From Apteryx mantelli (Eukaryota; Chordata; Aves; Apterygiformes; Apterygidae), in contig NC_089979.1 in assembly GCF_036417845.1 (NCBI RefSeq), positions 120,933,415-120,997,414 on the forward strand: DNA of 64,000 nucleotides, read 5' to 3'. The translations under genes and the position numbers were made by a program. A model generated the notes under the pieces. That model ran no database searches. It was not told the origin of the DNA and worked only from the letters and a program-made list of their open reading frames with translations. This document shows positions 1 to 14,993 of the stretch, piece after piece (within the stretch, counting starts at the first letter, position 1; each line of letters starts with the position of its first letter).

Positions 1-954
1 GAAGAAAAGCTCTCAGTAGTCAGCAATTTTAGGAGTTTAAGCCATTCTTCTTAACCAATATTGTAACAAAGTTATTTGCTTTCAATTAACCCATGAAGTT
101 AAGCTGTTTTCTGGATAGTGGATGTTTTACAAACTACTGAAGAGTGGGGTGGCTGACATGATCTTCCCTGGGTTGAAATGAAGGTTGAGATCATCACCTG
201 ACTCCAAGTCCATGGCAGCCCAGACATCAGTAGGACAAGTTCTGCATGTGAAAAAACTCACTCCTTATACACCTGCACCTGAAGCCTTTGAAAGTAGAAA
301 GTTTTAAAGAAACTGTGCCTGGACTGGTTCATGTGCCCCTTCAGGAAGCAGCAGAATGACAGCTTCTCTTTCCTGACAGACCCTTCTCTAAGAGCATTTT
401 TTTTATAAAGCCTCTTTCTTTTGGGGCACCTATTCTAGGGTTAATATAACTTGTAGCTGTTTAACTCACTGCAGTTCATTATTATTTCTTGTACGAACAG
501 TGAATGTTCATAGGTCCTATCCCAGATGGATTTGCTCTGAAACTCAAAAAAAGTCTGGAGCTGTTGTCTTTGTGAGGTAGTTAATACTACACAACAAGCC
601 AGGAGATTGTTGCACTATTTTTTTGACTGATTGAACAACTAAATTCATTGCTGTGACTGTTTTCCATGATTTAAAGGAAAACACAAGTGCTTTTGAAAGA
701 TTTTCACTCAGTAGAATTCAGGTATGCAATCAACTATTAGCTTTACAGGACTCTACAGTCAGCATAAATAAATGCTAAATGAGCTACTCAATAAGGTGGG
801 AACAGACACCTATCATTTCATAATGTCTATACCCAGAAATCAGATGACTGCTTTGTAAATCCAAGCTCACTCATGCAGGCTTTTTTTTCCCCACACAGCT
901 GTTCCTCTTTTTGGCACCATCTATCAAACTCTTGGAGCAAACCCTAAACTTAAA

Positions 955-1013
955 CTGAGGCATAGCTGGATTTAAGTCAGTGGAATTAGAGTGTTTTACA
1001 CCAGCTAGAAATC
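955..1013. repeat. Possible relic of an old sauropsid interspersed repeat
   Basis: The stretch with gtcagtggaattagagtg followed by ttttacaccagctagaaatc resembles the 'gtaaatcagtggaattacac...ttacaccagctgagaatc' pattern often met in reptile and bird genomes. The match is from memory and imperfect, so the family is left unnamed. Confidence 0.25.
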
Positions 1014-1327
1014 CCTTGTAGAAAGCAATCTGGCATTATAATGCAGCAATGTTTGCCATCAGAAGCAGCAAAATAAATCATATGAAACATACAGCTGTTA
1101 TGTTATCTAATGAAAAAATCTATTTATAGCTACTTGGCATAGTAACTAAACTGATAAATTTCATTGTGTAAGAAGCTGTATTATGCAAAATGCCTCCCAC
1201 AGTCTGTTGGCAATGTCTTCATCTTCCTGTCTTTTGAGCAGTGTCAGACAAAAGAAAGATGGAACCGATCCAGTGACGTGGGATAGAAGCAAGGTGACTG
1301 AAAAGTTGAAGGCTTGGCCACCCAAGC

Positions 1328-1344
1328 TTGGAGCTCTGCTCCAA
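1328..1344. repeat. Short perfect hairpin, 7-bp stem
   Basis: TTGGAGC and GCTCCAA flank a 3-base loop. The same stem returns with one more pair at 11,107-11,125. Confidence 0.6.
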
Positions 1345-4300
1345 TGAAAATGTGCAAAGTAACAAATTCTTGTTTAATCAACTCTGCCCTTTGCACTTGC
1401 TTCTGTGGTCTGTCAGTTATATCCTTTTTGCTTTCTGAAAGTGCATCCTCATCTATGTCTGCCTTTATTTCATTTCATTTATACTTTTCTCCTTTCATGC
1501 AGTTCTTTCCTCTGCCTTCATTTACTGAGCTCTAACCTTCTCCCCTCCCCCACTGCCATTATTTCACTTTTCCAAAAAGTTGGTGGTACAGAAAATAGAA
1601 ATAGGTTTCATTCTATATGTTTCCTTGCTCTGTCACCCTTTTTTTATGTCCTTTCTCTATTTTCCTTGTCCAGAACTGATTGCACAACTGTTCTCCCTTT
1701 TGTTTCTTTAATTTATTTGGCTGCCACTAGCTTGACACAATAATGCATTTCAAAATACTCATCATTCCTCAAAGTCGGGGTCTTCATTTCAAAAGCCAGC
1801 ACAAACAATAGGTTTTCTTGTTGTGGTTTTCAGAACAGCATTCAGAAATAGTGATATGTTTATTAAGACAGACTGACAAATTTTGATGCTGCTTTAGATT
1901 TACATTGTAGAAAAGAAAAAGATTGCTAGGGTAAGCAAAACCATAAAAGATTATTTTCATGCCTTTAGTTTCTCCACAGTTCCAAATTCACCCCCAGCAG
2001 GCTAAACAGGAACATCACTGTTGCTTGAAAAGTCAGGCTTTTCATCTTGTCTGTGTTCTTGCCATACAGTACGCAGTAGAAGCAGCAAACTAAAGGAAAA
2101 ATATACTGGAGCTAACAGATAAAAACAGTGGCCTGTGAGTCACTGTTATTATATAGAGCTAGTAATGCTAGTAAACGCAGTCCTGATGTATTTAAGTGCC
2201 TGCTTGCAGGAATGGGGTCCAAATTTATCATTTGCCACTCTAAAGCTGCAACCAGGAAATTTATAAGCACATGTTCAAGCTGATTAAAAAGATAGATATA
2301 CTCACAAGTCTGGGTCTTTGCAAGCACAAAAACTGATGTGGGAAACTGGCACATGCTCCTTTTTGGAAGGCTTAAAATAATTGATGCAAAGTCTCTTTGC
2401 AGAACCTCTTTTTTGTGCACTTATTTAAGGAGATATTAAAACTCCAGAAGAGGTTTCTGAGTTCAAACTAAACCTTGTACTGTCAAGTTAAAGAAGCTGC
2501 ATTAATACAGGATTACACTTTCTTTAGAAAACTTATGTGAACTGTGTAATAATTGATACAATCCTACTTTTTCTTATTGAAGTTTCTTTTTCTTCTGTTT
2601 ATATAGAAAAGCAGTTCCCTTATTTTATATCTTTTATTATATTCAGTGATATTTCTACTGAATCATGACGATTTTTGCAGAGAGTTCTTCATCGGTGACT
2701 TTTATATTTTTATTATGCTTTGTTATGCAACACACATTTGCTTGTGAAGTGAATACATATCTTAGTGGCACTTTTAGCCATAAGTTCTTTAAAATTCATT
2801 TTCTCTTTCTACAATCTAGATGGCTGTATTAATAGTGGGTTTAGCAATGTGACACAGTACATGTTTTGCCATAGATCTACATTCCTTCTATCTGCTTTTT
2901 TTAGCCAAAAAATGAATAACCAAAATAGACACTCAACTACGTTTTTTTCAGCTTAATTTGTTTTTAGGTATTTTAACAGGATTTTTCTTGAAAAAAAGTG
3001 GACAAACAGAAGTATATGATTTCCCAAAGATTTCTGAAATGTCATGATAATGGTGGCATACCTGTAATACTGTACTTAAATTTCCATCCTTTCCCCAAAA
3101 TATTTAGAATAAATATTTAGATCCAGACTGTGCAAAAATGGAAACAATAAAAAGGATTTTCCTGTCACAGCCACATATCAGGATAAGGCACCACTTCTGT
3201 TACTGTCTGGGTTTGATTCTCTCATCACAGATTTCAAGCTAATCTGGCTTTGCGGGAATTATTCCTGCATGATGAGGACAGCAAGGCCTAAAGGGTGAGA
3301 GCTGTGGTTTGCTAGCACTAGTAACAGTACCAGCTTTGTACAAAAGACATGGATGAATGATTCTTACCTATATGCATACACAGAAGCTTCTGTAATGTTT
3401 GTACTAGATACAAATAGAGAAAAACAGCGGTCAAAAGAGTTTTTGAAACTAAATCCTGAAGTGGATGTATTTTATCTCAGGACTGAAGAAAGTCCAGAGG
3501 AGCAGCTCAAATCAACATAATTAATAATTCTTTCCAACTCTCTTATCCAGTACATTTCTGTCACTCCGTAAAGACTTGTGTTAGCAGACATCTATTAGCT
3601 GCATTTAAAATTCCACCATCTTCCTAAAATCTTGGTCATCCTAATATAGTCTGTGTTTCAATTTCAAATCCATTTTAACATATATTATTTAAAGACAATT
3701 GGTTAAAACATTATAGCAAAGAAAGTGAAAGTGCCTTAACAGAAAGAATAAGAGAAAACTAAGTAAAGAAAACAATTTCTTCCACCAGAAACAAACACAC
3801 TAGTTACATGAGATACTCATCAAGATTTAGAAGATAAGATTCTGCAGTCTGAGTAGTGTAAATAATCAAATAGAATTTTAAGATACAAAAAAGAATAATA
3901 ATAGAATAGTCTGCCGAGTTTTGTTGTTATGGATCTAGGAAAGAATAAACTACTGAGAAAAATAATTCTTTAGGGCACTTAATATCTTTCCCCTTTAATT
4001 TCTCCTTTATGCTTTTAGTTAATTTCCTACGCTCTTTCTGTCAACACTACTGTTTACTACTCAGCCCCACAAACCAGCTTGAGTAATTTAACTATAGAGT
4101 AAAACAATAACATTTCTCATTTTCAATATTCCCTAACAAACCCCCAATTTTTTTTTTAACAAAGAAATCTATGTAGACATAAGAAACAGGCATTTAAGCC
4201 CCATTTTCACATAGGCTCAAAGAGAGTGTAAGACCAATTCATCAATTCATCATTGTTCTAAGAAATCTGATGAAAAAGGAACTCAGACTTCTAAGTCACA

Positions 4301-4820
4301 TGGAAGCTTTTTATTATTTTACCTGTCATTTAATTAAAATATTACAACTCAGGCAGAGAGCAAGGCTTAGCTTCATTGTGCTGTGGCCTGGAGTGCTTTC
4401 TGAATGAACCAGCTCCAAGCCATATTAACAAAATGGGTTTTTGACACAAGCAAGCACACAGCTGCTTAACCATATGGAAGTGTAGTTGCATGAAGCTCTG
4501 CTAACATGCACTTCCCAGCTCCTCACTTACATCCAGACATGTTGCCCTGGAGCAGGCTCCTTCTCCGCTTTCGTTCCCTTGCGACACCCTGCTCTCCTGA
4601 TTCCTTTGTGCCCATGTAACACCTCAGCTGCGCAGGAAGCTCTAGCAGGTCACCCAGCCACGTGACTTTGAACACTGATAAGTATCCAACCAAGTATTCC
4701 AAGTTTTGCACACCCTATTTTAGATGAATAATATATGCCACTGGTATCTGAATATACATGCACCACTTTTGGAAAAACAGATCAAACAGTTTCGTATGGC
4801 CATTCCACACAGCTGGAATC

Positions 4821-4884
4821 CTGCAGAGCAAGAAAACCTGTGTCTGCAGGACTTCTGCAACCCTGCAGAAATATTGGTCTGCAG
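4821..4884. repeat. Cluster of four CTGCAG palindromes with a hairpin
   Basis: CTGCAG occurs at 4,821, 4,844, 4,863 and 4,879. TTCTGCA/TGCAGAA around 4,853-4,870 forms a perfect 7-bp stem with a 4-base loop. No known element recognised. Confidence 0.5.
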
Positions 4885-7237
4885 GGAATGCTTACTGCTA
4901 TTCCAGTCACCCATTATGTGTAGGTTTATACATTAATATGGTTTGAGTCTCTTCGTTCTGAAGTTTCCTGTAGCAAAACTTAAAAGGAAAACAGATGGGG
5001 CCCAATGCATAGAATTCCATGCCTTGAAAAAACAGATCATAAATTACGCACATGACAGCTAACGAAGTGCAAACCTATAAAAGAAGTTAAACAGCTGGAC
5101 TAGTATCAGAAGCATGAAACATGTCTAAACCAATTATCTTTACCTGATAAACTTACTGATAGGTTTCAAGTTGACAAAGAAATAATTGATCTACCATTCA
5201 CAAGGGCCGATTATTTTCTGTTGAATTTGTCATGGACAAAATTCCTCCTTTCATTAGCACAGAATTGCAGAAGGAGGCTTTTTAACACAGACTTGATTAT
5301 TTACTACATCTGATTTTCACCAGTTTGTTTTGAATAACTGACAAGAGAAGAGTCTAGTTCTCCTCCCCCTATGACACTAGAAGCATGCTATAAGAAGAGA
5401 GCAAGCTACTCAAACATTTAGCATACGAAAATTTCCCTAAGGTGTGACGAACTAAATAGGTAGCTTCTTGAACTTCATCAAAATTCACATGACTGCACTG
5501 AAATACAAAATCAGAATCCACTACCAAGTGCACAGTCTCTACCTAACCATCACTGAACAAAATGCATGCTCATTTCTCTTGCTCATTCCCCACGGGCTTC
5601 AGGCACTGCATCCCATCTGTGCTCTCATCATTTGTCTGTGAGCTGTGTACTTAGGCTGGGATTCTGCTTCCACACCCTTCTGGAAAGTGCCTGGTGTAAC
5701 ATGCAATTTCCTATGCTCAGGAAAGCAAACCATGCCATATAAACACAATTCTGTGTTGCAGGTTGACCAGAGACAGGCCGACCTTTGCAAAGGTGAATCC
5801 AGTCGCTGCAGCTTCCCATCCAGAGGAGCAAGTTACTCTGTGTTAATACCACAGCAAGAAGACAGGGACACAGCTCATTTCCTGAGCACACCCTGCAGAG
5901 AACACAGCTGAGGACCCTGGAATACAATTTCCAAAAGGCATTGCTGCAAAAGGAGTTCGGAGAGATTTGTTTCTGAACACAAGCACCTGAGTTTGCTCTT
6001 TACTAGATATGAATACCCGCCTCAATGCTCCTGGAGAGCATGGAGAGAGCAACACAACGCATGACATCCTGAAGGTACCGTAGTTGTTTCTGGTTTGTTT
6101 GCAAGTTGTCCAGGCACTAGGGGGGGAAGAAAAGCTCATTGCTACTTGAGTTCCTGACACAGTCTGGCCCTTAACCCAGAAACTACAACTAGTTTCTTCC
6201 ACCATATGTGTACACAATATAACTGTAGCAGAATGACTAGGGACTGTGCTTACTCTTGATTTCCCTTCAGATTAATTTTCAAAGCAAACTCTGGGTGTTT
6301 CAAGTAGCCTCAGGCTTTCCTTTAACAGGTGCATAAGAATGAAGTGACAGGCTTTAGGGAGGAGGAGGGAATAAAATAATATTTTGAATGTTTCCCTTAC
6401 TGTCAGATATCGGCAGCATTTATTCTAACATATCACCTAATCTAAAATCCTGTCAATGGAAAGGCTTCACCAGAGACTGCAACAAATTGTTTATTCAATA
6501 AAGGTCATTCAACTGGTGCTGTTCATCATTTAGTTCCACTGTGAACATAAGCCCAGCTCTGACATTTAACAATTTAAAGGTAGGTAGAGTTACTATTTCC
6601 AGTACTAGTTTCATTGCAAGACAGAATTCTAGTAAAATTGTTTGGAAGATGTAGTGTGAAAATGTTTCTTCTGATTTAAAGGAAGTGAGGCGTTTGACAG
6701 GTCTGAGCTACACACTTCATGGCTTTGTTTACCTTGTTTAAGAATAAAGTGACAATCTGCTGTTTCTAAATACATTGAAAAAGTGTTTAATAGCATATTT
6801 TCCCTTTGAAGTCAATACAAAAGTTATTAAAAAAAATAAGTAGAAAAATGCAGGAAGTCTTTGCCTGCTTTGTTTTTGTTAGAAACTGCTCTGAGAAGTT
6901 TTATCTCTCTTCACATTGCAGCTTTCTCTGTCTGTGCAGAACTGAAGCTTTATAAAAGAAGTTTAGCCCTTGTGACTGCAAAGACAGCTTTCTAATGTAC
7001 AGAGACACCAGCAGGTATTAAAGGCTGTATCTCAGTCCAAACACTTTGCCTTGTCTTTTCCCAGTGATTTGTGGTACCTGTGCTCTGCTTCCTACCACAG
7101 AAGAGATAATAAGAGATTCCAGTATTTCATTTGCTAGAGGATACTTTCGTCCATGTTGACTCCAAGGCAAAGAGCTCTCTCTTATCTTTTTCCCCCTTCT
7201 TAACCATATCTGATGTTTCTTCACACAGCAGAGTTCC

Positions 7238-7269
7238 AAAAAAAAAAACAAAAAAACAAAAAAACAAAA
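7238..7269. repeat. (A)nC simple repeat
   Basis: An A-run interrupted by single C residues at roughly 7-8 base intervals. It looks like a decayed poly(A) or slipped homopolymer. Confidence 0.85.
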
Positions 7270-10200
7270 GAGAGACAGAGGAGAGAATTGGGAGTTAAGG
7301 GAATGAGGCACAGACTTGAAGTGCTGAGCAGTACCTAAGGGAATGCAAAGAAATTTCTGGCTATTCCAACACCTATGTTTGAGTAACAGGAGTGAAGAGA
7401 CCTTGCTAGTAGCTATCTGGTTGCATTACTATTCCTGAGGCATGCACTAAAAGATGATGAAAGGTGGAACTGGATGGGAATGAAGCCTTGGAGGGAGGAA
7501 AGATGAATTTTTGGAAGGGAAAGGAGAGCAAGGCAAACAACTTTTCAGAAATTAAGTAACAATTAATCAGTATGTCCTTTCTTTTGAAGTCTTCAAGATA
7601 TTTTCGGTAATGTCTACTTGTAATATTCAGTTGTGAGATGCCTCTGCACATACTACTGAACTGCAGAGAAGGTGTGGCTCCAGGCACAAAGCACACACAA
7701 ATAGAATTGTTATGTAAAAATAGAGTTGTCACATTTCCCAGACAGAAGTACTACAGACACACTGCAGCTTGCAGAGCACGCTCAGTAAATCCAGTATATC
7801 TCAAGTAGAGCAGATGCACTACGTTTGAACAGATAATCTGTACAACAGTTGCATGGTGAGCTGACACTTCCTACAGCACCAGATTCAGTCTACAGGCACT
7901 GTAGAGCTGATCAGCATGCACACAGTGGGCAATCTTCAGCATATCTCACTATACAACGAGTTGGACCTACCTGATAAGAACTAGTACCACTTGATACTGT
8001 GGAGATACTCCCCAGTCCCAGACCTCCAGAGGCTCACAAGATCACAACCAGATTTCCTATCCCATAAGAACACTGCCCGATTTGCAGACACATCTACATA
8101 TTCACAATCCACAAACTTAAGCTACTCCTAATGTGGAGATACAAGGTACCAACTAACACACCATAAAAAACTCTGCAAGTGTACATTTCTGCTGTGTGCA
8201 CTCCAGACTAGTCTTTTTCACCCCTCCCATTCTCTCTGGTCACAGTTCATTGCTACAAAACTCCCGAAGTAAGATGAGTTATGGCACGAACCTGGAATGT
8301 AATCACAGACCTTTACACCTTCAATCTAAAGTCCTCCCAGCAGAGTTACTGTAATGGCATGCCTCACATGTTTCAGAGAAAAATTAACTAGGTCTTTCGC
8401 CACATTATATCCCATTGTTCTCATTTCAGCAATGCCACAACATAGATTCATTGTGTTTAAATAACACTTGTAACTTAATTTAATACATTGTCTGACCACA
8501 AAGCCTTTCTTCATCTGAGTCACATTTTTAAAATGATGTATGTTTAAATGAGTATATGTGGCTCCACTGTTCTTCAGCCATTCCTATTATGCAATGGTTT
8601 TCTAATCTTTCTGTGTGCCAGTCAATTATAGCCTCAGGATATTCAGAATCTGCTGCAGTTATGAAAAGAGAAACATCATCATTATCAACGCATGTCTCAT
8701 ACAGAGAATTTAAACACTACAAAAAACCAAAGTGCTAAGAAAATGTTAGCCCAATAGTCCAAGATATTTCTTAGAAAATCATATGAATCAACTCAACAAA
8801 TATGCCATGCAGTAGTTTAGAAATACAATTCTACATCATTCAGTTGTCAGATTCTGGTCATACATGAAGAATTAATGCAGCACACAAGAAACCACATGAT
8901 CTTTCTAATAACATGAACTCTGCAGAAAATGCTTGAGATTCTTTCCTTCATTCATTTTAGCAATTCTCCCACTGTCCAGGTTAATTGTTTAAAATGGCAT
9001 CCTGTTCAGCAGGATAAATAATAAAATACAGCTGCATCCTTCAACAGTGAGCACTTCTAGCTTCACAGCGAAAACTGGAGGGATCAAGGGATGATTGAAG
9101 AAACTTAGTATTTAATTGTCAGCTAGATAAAAAGTGTCTTGCTCTGGAAGGCAGGAGTTCAGAGCATCTAGGCTTTTCTGGGGACCTATTCAGACCTGAA
9201 ATCAGAGTTTCAAATGTTACCAGAATCGGGTTATGTGTTCCCTGACACCACTGGGAAGCTTCCTTCACTCTCTCTCTCTGGCCCCAAAAACCATGCACTC
9301 TCTGCTGAAAAACATACTGTCTCGTAAGACTGTTGCAGAAGGTCCTAACCCATTCCTCCCTAGAGCCACTTGGTTAGGGCACTCTTCTAGAAAACAAAAG
9401 ATGCACGATTGAACTGATGTAGGCTAAGGAAGGCAATGAACTCAGGTGTCAACCTTTCGGACCAGGTGGCAGCACCGTTTCCAGATGTGCTTTTGAAGAA
9501 AATTTTGTTGAACTTGATACTGTGAAGCATGCTCAGACCAAACCTACTAGATATACCCTTTGGGAACCTAGTTTTTGGATGCCTAATTTGCAAATCCAGA
9601 TTAGGATAAACCATTGGGACACTTGGCTCCAGCAAGGCAGATGTTCTTTGTATGAACAATGCCACATGCAAGTACTCAGCAAATTTCATTTAGGCCCTAT
9701 TGAACTGCACATTCCCAAGAACACAGGAAGGTTTTGTAGAGAGCACTCTAAAGCTGTCTTAAAAATAATTTGGTGTAATCTTCAGCACATTTCTTCTATG
9801 TTGATCCCATGTTCGGCACCTATGTAGTTCTGTGGCTCTAGGCTGAAGCAATAAATAGCAAAGAAACAGCAATTGCTTGTCATTAATAGTTCTCTTTTTT
9901 GCAGTTTATTCAGACATTTCCCTCCCTTCTAGATCTTTTTTCTGGTGAAGAAGATTGTTTGGTCCTAGTGCATAGTGCCAATACAAAATACTCAGCCAAC
10001 TGACCTGGGATGAAATGACCACGAGACTGCAAAATCTGAAATGTCCTTCTCAGTTCAGTGATGATGCAGCAATGATAAACTGGATGCTCAAAAGCTCTTT
10101 TCTTGCTGGGATTATAAATCATTGTTGAATTTTCAGTTAAAACTCAGTTCAAATTTGTGACAAAATATGGTTGCCTCCCAGCTTCTTCTGAGATTTTAAT

Positions 10201-11106
10201 GGAGAAGTGTCACTGAGTCATTTGCTATAAAGATTACAAAAGTTTATCTTGTCTGACATCCTGAAGCTATGAAGGTGAAAAGTTTGGTTCTGATCATGAA
10301 TCATATTGTTCTAAATCCAGTTCTTGTACTTCGTGTTGAAACATTTCATGAGTGCTTGCATTACAAGCTGGTAAACATAAGCATGGTTAAAGTTAACAGA
10401 TAGGTGCGGAGGCAGAACTTGCCTTTCCAGTGGTTTCAGACTATTTTTTCCATTCTGAACAATGAACTGCAATACTCTTCCTACATAAGAGCGTTTGATT
10501 CCTTCATGTAAAAATCAGTACATCTGGAGTTACTTAACATTACAAAACAAAGCCCTCTTCTCACTGGAATCAGTGCAAAACTATCCATGAATTGAATGGA
10601 AATAGTATTTGGCTCTCAGAACTAGCAAGCCCTGTGCTTTTCAAATAATGTTATCTATGACTAATATGTACGCCACTACATTAAAACTTTAGATAGACTA
10701 AAAATTTATCTCTATCTATCTACCACTCTCTTCTGTACTTCAACTCCAAACAACTTCCAAGACTGTCTTAATTCTTTAAGAAGCTTGATCATAGCTAAAA
10801 GCATGCTCCTTTTGAAATAAAACTTTCTTAACTTCGTAAGAAACCTCCTTCTTTTTCTCCCACCTAGTCACACATCCCCATTTTCCTGAGGTCTTGCTGT
10901 CCTCTAGTGGTGAAGGGCTATGACATTTAGAATTATGGGAGCTTTTAAAAGTAGATGTCCTCTCCTTCATTATGACTTTCATCAGCTCTGCAGGTAATTT
11001 TCAAGCCTCTCAAGAAATGAATTCTTGTAAGAAGCTGCTGATCTCAGCTTGATAGACTATAATAAAGTTACTGAGTGAAATGTAGTAAGTTCAATAGCTA
11101 TTTGAA

Positions 11107-11125
11107 CTTGGAGCTATGCTCCAAG
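11107..11125. repeat. Short perfect hairpin, 8-bp stem
   Basis: CTTGGAGC and GCTCCAAG around the loop TAT. Same stem core as 1,328-1,344. Confidence 0.6.
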
Positions 11126-11245
11126 GTAGAATTTGTTAGGTAATTTACAATTAACCATCTGTATATTGTTTTATTTTTAGCTTAGAAAAAAAAAATCAGA
11201 TGCATTAGAAATTCTCATAAAACATGCCTGTAAAATATATATAGT

Positions 11246-11259
11246 AAGTCTTAAGACTT
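11246..11259. repeat. 14-bp perfect palindrome
   Basis: AAGTCTTAAGACTT reads the same on both strands. It could be a dimeric protein site or chance in AT-rich DNA. Confidence 0.5.
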
Positions 11260-14200
11260 TAGGCAGGATTTTCAGCACATTTCTTCAGACTTCAATTGCA
11301 GTCTTATGTTACAAAGGTGAAAAGCCCTGTTTATAAATGTAAACTTCTAACTTGCTGATCTAATGATAAACTGTGATCGGTTTCTGAGATATTGTGTCTC
11401 CTATACCCACTTACAGCACCTCAAATTACTAGAACCCCAGGTACGCAATTTCATGTTGGATCACAGAAAGATTATGCAAAGGTGCACGTCAGTCATACGA
11501 TGGATATATCCCCAGCTGTGTTGGGGCATATAAAAAAGGGGAAGATACCTACCATCCCATCTTCTAGCAGACATTGCCTCAATGCTGCATACAATATCAC
11601 TGCCTCTTTTTTGCCTCAGGACCCCTCTGTCCAGTCACAGTGGTTGGTGAATCATGGACCTGCTGATCAGCTGCTGCTTAGCATGTGGGTCTCGGAGCAG
11701 GACAGAGGCAGATGCTTTTCATGCAGCTGAATGAAATGCAAGTGCCATAGCAGGGCTGAGACAGCAAAGTAATTATGCTCAGAGCTTAAGATCTGGCAGG
11801 TTCAGACTTTTTGGGAATGACAGGAGTGCTAGATTCAAAAAATGGTCATCTCAATTGGAAGATTCTCCCTGACTTGGCTGTGTTTTACAGGAGGCCTCAT
11901 GCTAAACAAAAGTAAGAAGCTGACTGAGTAGACAAGTCATTTGGCTTATCCAGGCTTGCACTTACTGCACAGGCTAGAGTACTGGGAAAAGCCAACCAGT
12001 TAGTGAAGAACAGCCCAATAGCAGGTAACCTTTCAGAGCAGGGTTGTCATCATCACTAAAAAGAGGTAGGTAGAACATATACTCCAGGACAAAACTAATC
12101 TTTTAAAAACTACCATGCTACATCTTCTCACCACATGTCCTCAACAGAGCTCTTTTAATCATGTTGTGGTGGACACAGATATTTTTGAGTAACAAATGAC
12201 ATCACAAAAAATGGTTACCTTGATTCAGTGCAGGCACAAACAATTTAATAGGGATTTATGAAGGGCTTCTAACACACTTTGCCTATGCCTGTGGTATATA
12301 AACTTAAAAGTTACTCCGAAGTCTGAGTTAAAAAAAAGGACGGTGTATAAAAGTTTGTTCAGCTGCCTTTCACTTAAAGCATCTTCTGTTTTCAGATCAT
12401 TATCAACATTTACTCTAATCATAGTAAAACTCCTGTTTTTAATGGGTAGTCAATCTGCGGCAACCTATAATCTCAAAATCAATCAATCTTATCTTGCTAC
12501 TTCCTGACCTTGTACATTAAATTTTACAGGAATACATGGATAATAACACACTGGATATATTATTTTGTAAAAGACACATTTGCTAACTTGGAGCCGAATG
12601 TAATAATGCATGTAAAAAATAAAGTAATTCTGTTTCCATCAGAACTACATAGGTACTTTCATTTTTAAATTAATAAAAGAGGGCAGACTGCACAGGGCAG
12701 ACTCAAAAGACCCTGAAACCAACCTTCTTTCAGAAGTGCAGTTCTTGCAGCTGTAGTTATCTCTAAGGGACAGATCCACAGATCCATAGATTTTGTTGGC
12801 TAACATTCAACAACAGTTCCTAAAATGAAATAAAGTCAAGATTAAGAAAATTCAACAACAAAACATGTAGTAATACAGTGGATATATTAAAGACAAAAGC
12901 AATACCCCTACAGATATCATGTAGATATTTTTAAACTTTAGCCCAGCAGATTTGTATTTAAGGGCAAATAAAGTTTTAACAATGTTCACGCAAAATTGCC
13001 TATGCCATACAAACACTGTTGGAGCAAGTACAAAGGTCCATGGGCTTCTAAGTTACACACCCAAAAAAATCTCAATAGGAGGCGAATTCTGGCAGAGTAG
13101 TTGTTCCATGGTGAATCAGGAGTATGGATTGTATATGCACCATGAAAGGGCAGGTAGAAGAGTAAAGTCTTCAGAGGGCCAACAAATCTACTGTACTTCT
13201 GATTATGTGGTTTCAGTGATGAAAAGCAGTCTTGCTCCTTTAGAGATCTAGTCATGAAGGGGCTTTACAGACTCCAGGTTCTCATCTGATAAACAAATCT
13301 CACACATGAATTGGCCTAATAACCCCTCTATATTGGATCAATGATAAGAATGTTAAACATGAAGCTGCTCAAGCATTCTAAATGTCTGCGCTGCCCGATG
13401 AAGAACTTCATGACACAATTCACCCAGCACCCATGTCCTCAAAGCACTATGGGCTGGCCTGCTCCTGTTGAAGGTTAAAAATAATGTAAGACGACAAGGC
13501 CATTTTTGATCTGGTATTTTCTCTATTCATCAATTTTCAGGATCAATTTACTTTTGAAAGTTAAGACTGCTTGTCCTCAGATTTTCTGAGGCACTATTTC
13601 CAACAGCTGAACACAGATATGAACAGTTGGATGTCCTTCTGAATTGTACTAATGGGTGATTTAAACCAATCTTTATAAGTTTACAAATTAGATGTTGAAG
13701 CAAGCTATTTGAATCTCTAAACATTAGGAAAACCAATCCATGAAACAACAGGGAAGCAGTGTAAGTTTTCTGGTTAGAAAGGCTCGTGTTAATACAGTCT
13801 CTCCTCTCCATAAAATTCCTGTAAAGCATCCAGAGCCAACATTAGAGAAACAGCATCTACAGATCTTCCAATATATTCGTTACTGTCAAATGGATTTTTA
13901 GAAAGAATCCAGGAGCTTTTACAGTACTGCACTTTTTATTCTAGGCTTAAAGCCTGGAGATTTTGACTTTCACGAATTCACAACATGAGAAGAATTCAGT
14001 CCAAGCACAAGCTTGAACACATTTTTAATTATTCCCAGAGCTGAAACAGCAGGAAAGTAGAGGAACAGCCTGATACCAACACGCAAGTGCAGAAACCCTG
14101 GAGTCTTGTCTTGTTACAGAATTCTAAGCTCATTTGCTGAACCTGCTAGTACTGCACAGGCCACGTTAATGTCAATATTAGGGAAGACATAGTAGCACCC

Positions 14201-14876
14201 TTCGTCTTCCCACACTTATCTCACATTTCACATCTGCCTTTGTCACTGAAACAGGGTTTAACTGAAACAGATCACTAATGTAACCATAAATGATATACAG
14301 ACAAGGAATTATTTTTCCCCATGAAAACATAGGGGGGAAGTCTGGGTAAAATCATGTCAGTGGCAAATAGTGCATATTCCCCAAACCCAGAGTTTTCGCT
14401 CATGGAAATAAAATAATTCCTTTTTTCATTGTATACAAGAATAAGTAACTTTTCCCTCCAAAAGATTTTGAGATCCAGGATATCACTGGAAAGATACCTC
14501 TAAAAGACTTTTTTTCTCCTCTTAAGATTGATCACGGCTAACACATCAGGCACACGTTAGGCAAGACCCGCTTTAAAGTAACTACATTCACTTTTATTTT
14601 TCATGTTGACAGTAAAACAGGTTCTGCGATTTGGGAATGAACCAATGACATTCTTGCGAGTCTCAGGGATCCAACTTTCCAAAATGCCCAGGATGGGTGA
14701 AGGCACCAGACGCGGCTCTTGAAGAGGCGACTTCAGGACGGCCGACAGTCCAAGGTGGCTTTGGCGCGCTTGGGGACGAGAGCGGTGTCCCCACGGCACG
14801 CGGGGGGCCCAGGGCTGCCCGCCACCCACCTCGCCAGGCCCAGACGCCCCCTTCCCCAAACGCCTTTGGCAACGCG

Positions 14877-14893
14877 CCCCCCCCCCCCCCCCC
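14877..14893. repeat. C17 homopolymer
   Basis: Uninterrupted C tract inside the NPHP3 CpG island; G-rich on the other strand. Confidence 0.9.
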
Positions 14894-14993
14894 GAGCCCT
14901 TCGCTTCGCTGCCTCTCCTGTGGGAAAAGTGTTTTTCTCCCTGCCCGACACATGATTCCCCGCCCCATCCCTGGCGTCACTTTTCAGGTCAGC

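Larger units (their letters stand above)
1..14690. other. Gene-free 5' flank of NPHP3
   Basis: I see no exon of a recognisable protein in these 14.7 kb. The open frames are short (at most about 110 codons), unlike any family I know, and not bounded by convincing splice sites. Base composition is AT-rich and even until the CpG island begins near 14,690. In human the next gene beyond NPHP3 is TMEM108, transcribed away from it; a non-coding first exon or an antisense RNA could lie here, but nothing in the sequence shows one. Short repeats and hairpins are listed separately. Confidence 0.7.
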
